From: Candidatus Sulfotelmatobacter sp.
GTDB taxonomy: Bacteria; Acidobacteriota; Terriglobia; Terriglobales; Acidobacteriaceae
Length of the DNA stretch: 7,366 bases
Direction: 5' to 3'
Assembly: GCA_030037575.1 (NCBI GenBank)
Contig: JASHRB010000076.1
Location: 1 to 7,366, forward strand
Shown: piece after piece, positions 4,683-7,366 of the stretch
How positions within the stretch are numbered: position 1 is the stretch's first letter
Layout: every line of letters starts with the position of its first letter
Notes under the pieces: generated by a model
The model's database searches: none
What the model saw: only the letters and a program-made list of their open reading frames with translations
What the model was told of the DNA's origin: nothing
Made by a program: the position numbers and the translations under genes

Positions 4683-5783
4683 TCACGGACCGCTGCCGAC
4701 CGCCCAATACGTGGTCCTCGATAGAATGCTGATTGCGGGAGAAGGTTGTTTCAGCCGGACACGGATGCGGTGCAGCCCCGGGCGGGGTCTTTGCGGGGCG
4801 AAGCTGAGCATGTAGCGGCCATGCAAATGGTTATTGAAATCAACCAGGCGATGCTCAAAGGCTTTGCGCGAGGTAAACAGCTCATATTCGCCTCCGGTCA
4901 TTTCGGCGACCGCCTGGGTGACATTTCTTTTCATCGCATTTCTGGCCATCAGCAGGCTGCCGATTATGTCCGGAGGTGCGTCCCAATAGGCCTCGTCGCG
5001 GTTGCTTCCGCGTTCGGTATCCATAACCTGCGACCATGAGGGCGAGAATGCCAGCGCGTAGACCACCGTGTTGCTGTCTCCGATGGCGGCCACAAGCTGG
5101 TCGGTCTTGGCGACATGACTTCCGTGGTCACGGTTTTCGCTGACCAGCAGCAGCACCCTCTGGCGCTCAACTGGCTGCTGTTCGAGCAAGTGAACGCAGA
5201 AGTCTATGGTGTCGCGAATTGCCGCTCCCTGGTCGCCGGGTTGTAATTCCTTCAGGTCGTTAGCCATGCGGGTTTGGTCAGCCGTGAAGTTCTCGACCAA
5301 ATTCGTGTGACTGTCGAACTCGACCAGCGCCATCTGCGATTGCTGCTGATCGAGGACGGAACTGAGCAGCGGGCCGATACCTTGCATTCTGCCGAATTCC
5401 CGCCATGCCCTCCTTCCGGTCTGAATCGCCACCACGATCGAAGCCGGCTCGGATTCGGCAGAATCGTCCAAATGGACATCTTGTTCCACCCCATCGTCAT
5501 CGATGACGAAGTCTTTTTGGGTTAGACCGTAGACCAAGTGATCCCGCGCATCTTTCACCAGCGTGGGCACCAGCACGGTGTTGGATTGGACGCGCAGGCT
5601 GCGGCCCTCCTGCGCCGGAGCGGCAATCACCAACGGCAGCACGAAAAGACAAACGCGCGCGCACCTGTTGGGGAGATGGCCACCGACAGAGATCCCGGTT
5701 GACCGGCGGGTCCTGATTCTGGACACCGATTGGCCCGGCGAGCACAGGCGCATGGCGTTGCGCAAACGAGTTGCTGCTAACAT
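4683..5783 (-). CDS. Exported VWFA-related protein, acidobacterial type
   Basis: The product is 366 residues from ATG 5783. A hydrophobic stretch (CLFVLPLVIAAPAQ, residues 45-58) looks like a Sec signal peptide, but about 40 residues precede it, which is long. The real start may be ATG 5753 or GTG 5726, neither of which has a clear Shine-Dalgarno. AAGGA touches ATG 5783 directly, which is too close. After the signal come a short N-terminal beta module (VLVPTLVKD, then GLTQKDFVIDDDGVEQ, 87-101) and a VWFA fold: strand VVAIQTGRR at 117-125, ALVEFDS at 152-158, VLLLVSENRDHGS at 210-222, and the family ending RYMLSFAP before a final beta module. This order is typical of the acidobacterial VWFA-related proteins (TIGR03436). 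The usual D-x-S-x-S metal site is absent, and the second-loop Thr appears replaced (GAAIRDTI). It probably mediates protein contacts outside the cytoplasm without the usual metal. Its partner is unknown. Confidence 0.82.
   Translation of the reverse strand: MLAATRLRNAMRLCSPGQSVSRIRTRRSTGISVGGHLPNRCARVCLFVLPLVIAAPAQEGRSLRVQSNTVLVPTLVKDARDHLVYGLTQKDFVIDDDGVEQDVHLDDSAESEPASIVVAIQTGRRAWREFGRMQGIGPLLSSVLDQQQSQMALVEFDSHTNLVENFTADQTRMANDLKELQPGDQGAAIRDTIDFCVHLLEQQPVERQRVLLLVSENRDHGSHVAKTDQLVAAIGDSNTVVYALAFSPSWSQVMDTERGSNRDEAYWDAPPDIIGSLLMARNAMKRNVTQAVAEMTGGEYELFTSRKAFEHRLVDFNNHLHGRYMLSFAPQRPRPGLHRIRVRLKQPSPAISILSRTTYWAVGSGP
5755..5783 (+). promoter_or_regulatory. Weak candidate recG promoter
   Basis: TAACAT at 5778-5783 resembles a -10 box, and GCGTTG at 5755-5760 would sit 17 bases upstream in the -35 position, though it matches the consensus poorly. 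If used, transcription would begin about nine bases before the recG ATG, which suits the lack of a visible Shine-Dalgarno. It overlaps the 5' end of the divergent VWFA-like gene. Treat this as a guess. Confidence 0.15.
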
Positions 5784-5798
5784 TCCTTAACAACTCTG

Positions 5799-7366
5799 AT
5801 GCTTGAACTCACCACCCCGGTACAGTACGTGAAAGGGATCGGCCCCAAGCTGGCGGAAATCCTGGCCACCAAAAACATCGCCACGGTGGGGGACCTGCTC
5901 CATTATCTGCCATTTCGATATGAAGACCGGCTGAATCCGCGCGGCATTGCCGAGTTACGCCCGGGCGAAATGGCGACGGTGATCGGCGAGGTGCGCCACT
6001 CGGGCTTGTTTCGCACCCGGCGCATGCCGATTTTTCAGCTGACCGTTGGCCAAGGAAGGTCGCGATTGCGCTGCCTCTGGTTTCACGGGGCCTATCTGCA
6101 GGACAAATTTAAGCCCGGAGAGATGATCGCGCTTTACGGAAAGGTCGAGCAGGATCAGCGTGGCGGTGAGTTGCAGCTGATTCAGCCGCAGTACGAGATG
6201 CTGGGCGACAGCTGGGGAGATGCCGGCGAAGACAAAGCCGCAGCATCGCTCGAAGTCGGGCGGATTGTTCCCATCTACGAATCTGCCGGGCAAGGGCGAG
6301 TGACGGCCCGGTGGTTTCGCCGCGTGATCAGAAAAGCCCTGGAGGACCTGACTCCCAATCTTCCGGAAACCATTCCCGCAGCCGTGCGCGAGCGGCTGGC
6401 GCTCATTTCCGAAGGGGAGGCGCTGTGGAAAGTTCATTGGCCGGAAGCGGATGAGAGCTTGACCGATTTGCAGTCGGCGCGCACCGCGGCGCACGTCCGG
6501 CTGATTTTTGAAGAGTTATTCTTCGTGGAGCTGGGATTGGAGCTGAAACGGGGCGGGCAAAAAGGGCAAAGGGGAATCGCCTTCCGGCTGGATGGGCGGG
6601 TGCGTGAGGCCATCAAGAAAATTCTGCCCTTTCATCCCACGGCGGCGCAGAAGAGAGTTTTAAAGGAAATTGCTGAAGACATGCAAAAGCCGCATCCCAT
6701 GCGGCGTTTGCTGCAGGGCGATGTGGGATCGGGCAAGACGATCGTCAGCTTTCAGGCCGCGATCATCGCCATCGAGAACGGGTATCAGGTGGCGCTGATG
6801 GCGCCGACGGAGATTCTCGCGCAGCAGCATTATTTTTCTGCGCGCAGAATTCTGGAAAATGCGGGATATCGCATCGTGCTGCTGACCGGTTCTGTGGAAT
6901 CCGACCGCAAGCGCGAGATTCGGCGCCACATCGCCCAGGGGGAGGCGCAGCTGGTGATTGGAACGCACGCGCTGCTCGAAGAGAAAGTCGAGTTCGCGAA
7001 GCCGGGCTTGGTGATGGTCGACGAACAGCATCGATTTGGCGTGCTGCAGCGGCTGAAGTTGATGAGGAAGTCGGGGGACAGCGGCGATACAGGGGGGGCT
7101 GCGGCCGTCCCCGGCCCTCCGGGCGAGCGAAGCCGGGCAGCGGAACCGCAGCCGGGGGCAGCCGAACCTGACGTACTGGTGATGACCGCGACCCCCATCC
7201 CGCGCACACTGGCTCTCACTTTGTATGGCGACCTCGATCTCAGCGTGCTCGACGAACTGCCGCCCGGGCGCACGCCCATTGTGACCCGCAGAATTACCGA
7301 CGACCGTTCGTCTGAAGTGTGGGATTTTGTGCGCAGGCAGGTTGCCCAGGGACATCAAGCCTACGT
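5799..7366 (+). CDS. recG: ATP-dependent DNA helicase RecG (3' end outside window)
   Basis: From ATG 5799 the frame is open to the window end, giving 522 residues. RecG is a monomeric DNA translocase that remodels stalled replication forks and branch-migrates Holliday junctions. The N-terminus (VKGIGPKLAEIL, then LPFRYEDR) is the usual RecG helix-hairpin region. Residues about 55-150 are the OB-fold wedge domain that grips branched DNA. Helicase motifs follow in order: motif I GDVGSGKT (307-314), Ia MAPTEILAQQH, Ib GTHALL, motif II DEQH (408-411) with RFGV, and motif III MTATPIPRTLA (from 462). After that, DELPPGRTPIVTRRITDDR matches the start of the second helicase lobe; motifs IV-VI are outside. 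Residues 416-461, between motifs II and III, number 46 where I recall about 17 in B. subtilis and 21 in E. coli, so about 29 are extra. They are Gly/Pro/Ala-rich. No Shine-Dalgarno is seen, and ATG 5799 is 15 bases from the divergent ATG. Confidence 0.95.
   Translation, partial: MLELTTPVQYVKGIGPKLAEILATKNIATVGDLLHYLPFRYEDRLNPRGIAELRPGEMATVIGEVRHSGLFRTRRMPIFQLTVGQGRSRLRCLWFHGAYLQDKFKPGEMIALYGKVEQDQRGGELQLIQPQYEMLGDSWGDAGEDKAAASLEVGRIVPIYESAGQGRVTARWFRRVIRKALEDLTPNLPETIPAAVRERLALISEGEALWKVHWPEADESLTDLQSARTAAHVRLIFEELFFVELGLELKRGGQKGQRGIAFRLDGRVREAIKKILPFHPTAAQKRVLKEIAEDMQKPHPMRRLLQGDVGSGKTIVSFQAAIIAIENGYQVALMAPTEILAQQHYFSARRILENAGYRIVLLTGSVESDRKREIRRHIAQGEAQLVIGTHALLEEKVEFAKPGLVMVDEQHRFGVLQRLKLMRKSGDSGDTGGAAAVPGPPGERSRAAEPQPGAAEPDVLVMTATPIPRTLALTLYGDLDLSVLDELPPGRTPIVTRRITDDRSSEVWDFVRRQVAQGHQAY
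7097..7153 (+). repeat. REP-like imperfect palindrome inside recG
   Basis: The outer arms GGCTGCGG (7097-7104) and CCGCAGCC (7146-7153) are exact inverted copies. Pairing continues inward with CCG at 7105-7107 and CGG at 7141-7143 after a two-base AA bulge. After a short mismatch, CCCGGC (7110-7115) pairs with GCCGGG (7132-7137), leaving a loop of about 16 bases. A near-direct repeat, CAGCGGAACC at 7138-7147 and CAGCCGAACC at 7159-7168, overlaps the right side. The whole structure is read in frame as the extra Gly/Pro/Ala-rich residues of RecG. The shape resembles bacterial repetitive palindromes of the REP or Rickettsia RPE kind. Copies elsewhere in the genome are needed to call it a mobile repeat. 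Confidence 0.5.

Noticed and set aside
6660..7358. 232-residue and shorter - strand ORFs opposite recG
   Set aside because: The + strand carries all expected RecG helicase motifs over the same bases; the - strand products have no recognisable pattern.

Overview
The window looks like high-GC chromosomal DNA from an Acidobacteriota bacterium. The strongest taxonomic pointers are a protein of the acidobacterial VWFA-related type, a secreted DUF4097-like solenoid protein followed by a PDZ protein, and the domain style of the GAF-GAF-GGDEF protein. This assignment rests on family recognition only; no search was run.

Layout. Left block, + strand: the end of a HEAT-repeat protein (1-278), a secreted repeat protein with a TTG start at 424 and a good Shine-Dalgarno (424-1620), and an exported two-PDZ protein with a long charged C-terminal helix (1692-2828). 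Middle block, - strand, read right to left: an exported VWFA-like protein (5783-4683), a 68-residue two-helix membrane protein (4663-4457) and a soluble GAF-GAF-GGEEF diguanylate cyclase (4380-2881). The left and middle blocks converge near 2829-2880. Right block, + strand: recG from 5799, cut by the window end after helicase motif III and the start of the second helicase lobe.

How they may work together. HEAT protein, solenoid and PDZ protein are in tandem, and two of them carry signal peptides. This fits an envelope-associated group, possibly linked to an anti-sigma/HEAT protein and sigma factor lying just left of the window (inference). The - strand trio may be one transcript. Its cyclase is predicted active (GGEEF) and product-inhibited (RxxD five residues upstream). 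recG is an ordinary housekeeping gene except for an extra stretch of about 29 residues between helicase motifs II and III, whose DNA is largely an imperfect palindrome. That is the most unusual thing in the window.

Other points of interest are nine successive 18-residue coils in the solenoid protein, a VWFA domain that has lost the usual metal-site residues, a 23-codon ORF joined to the cyclase start by an ATGA overlap, and several short hairpins in the intergenic gaps. I see no tRNA, rRNA, CRISPR array, transposase or phage gene. I do not see convincing evidence for a wholly new multi-gene system.
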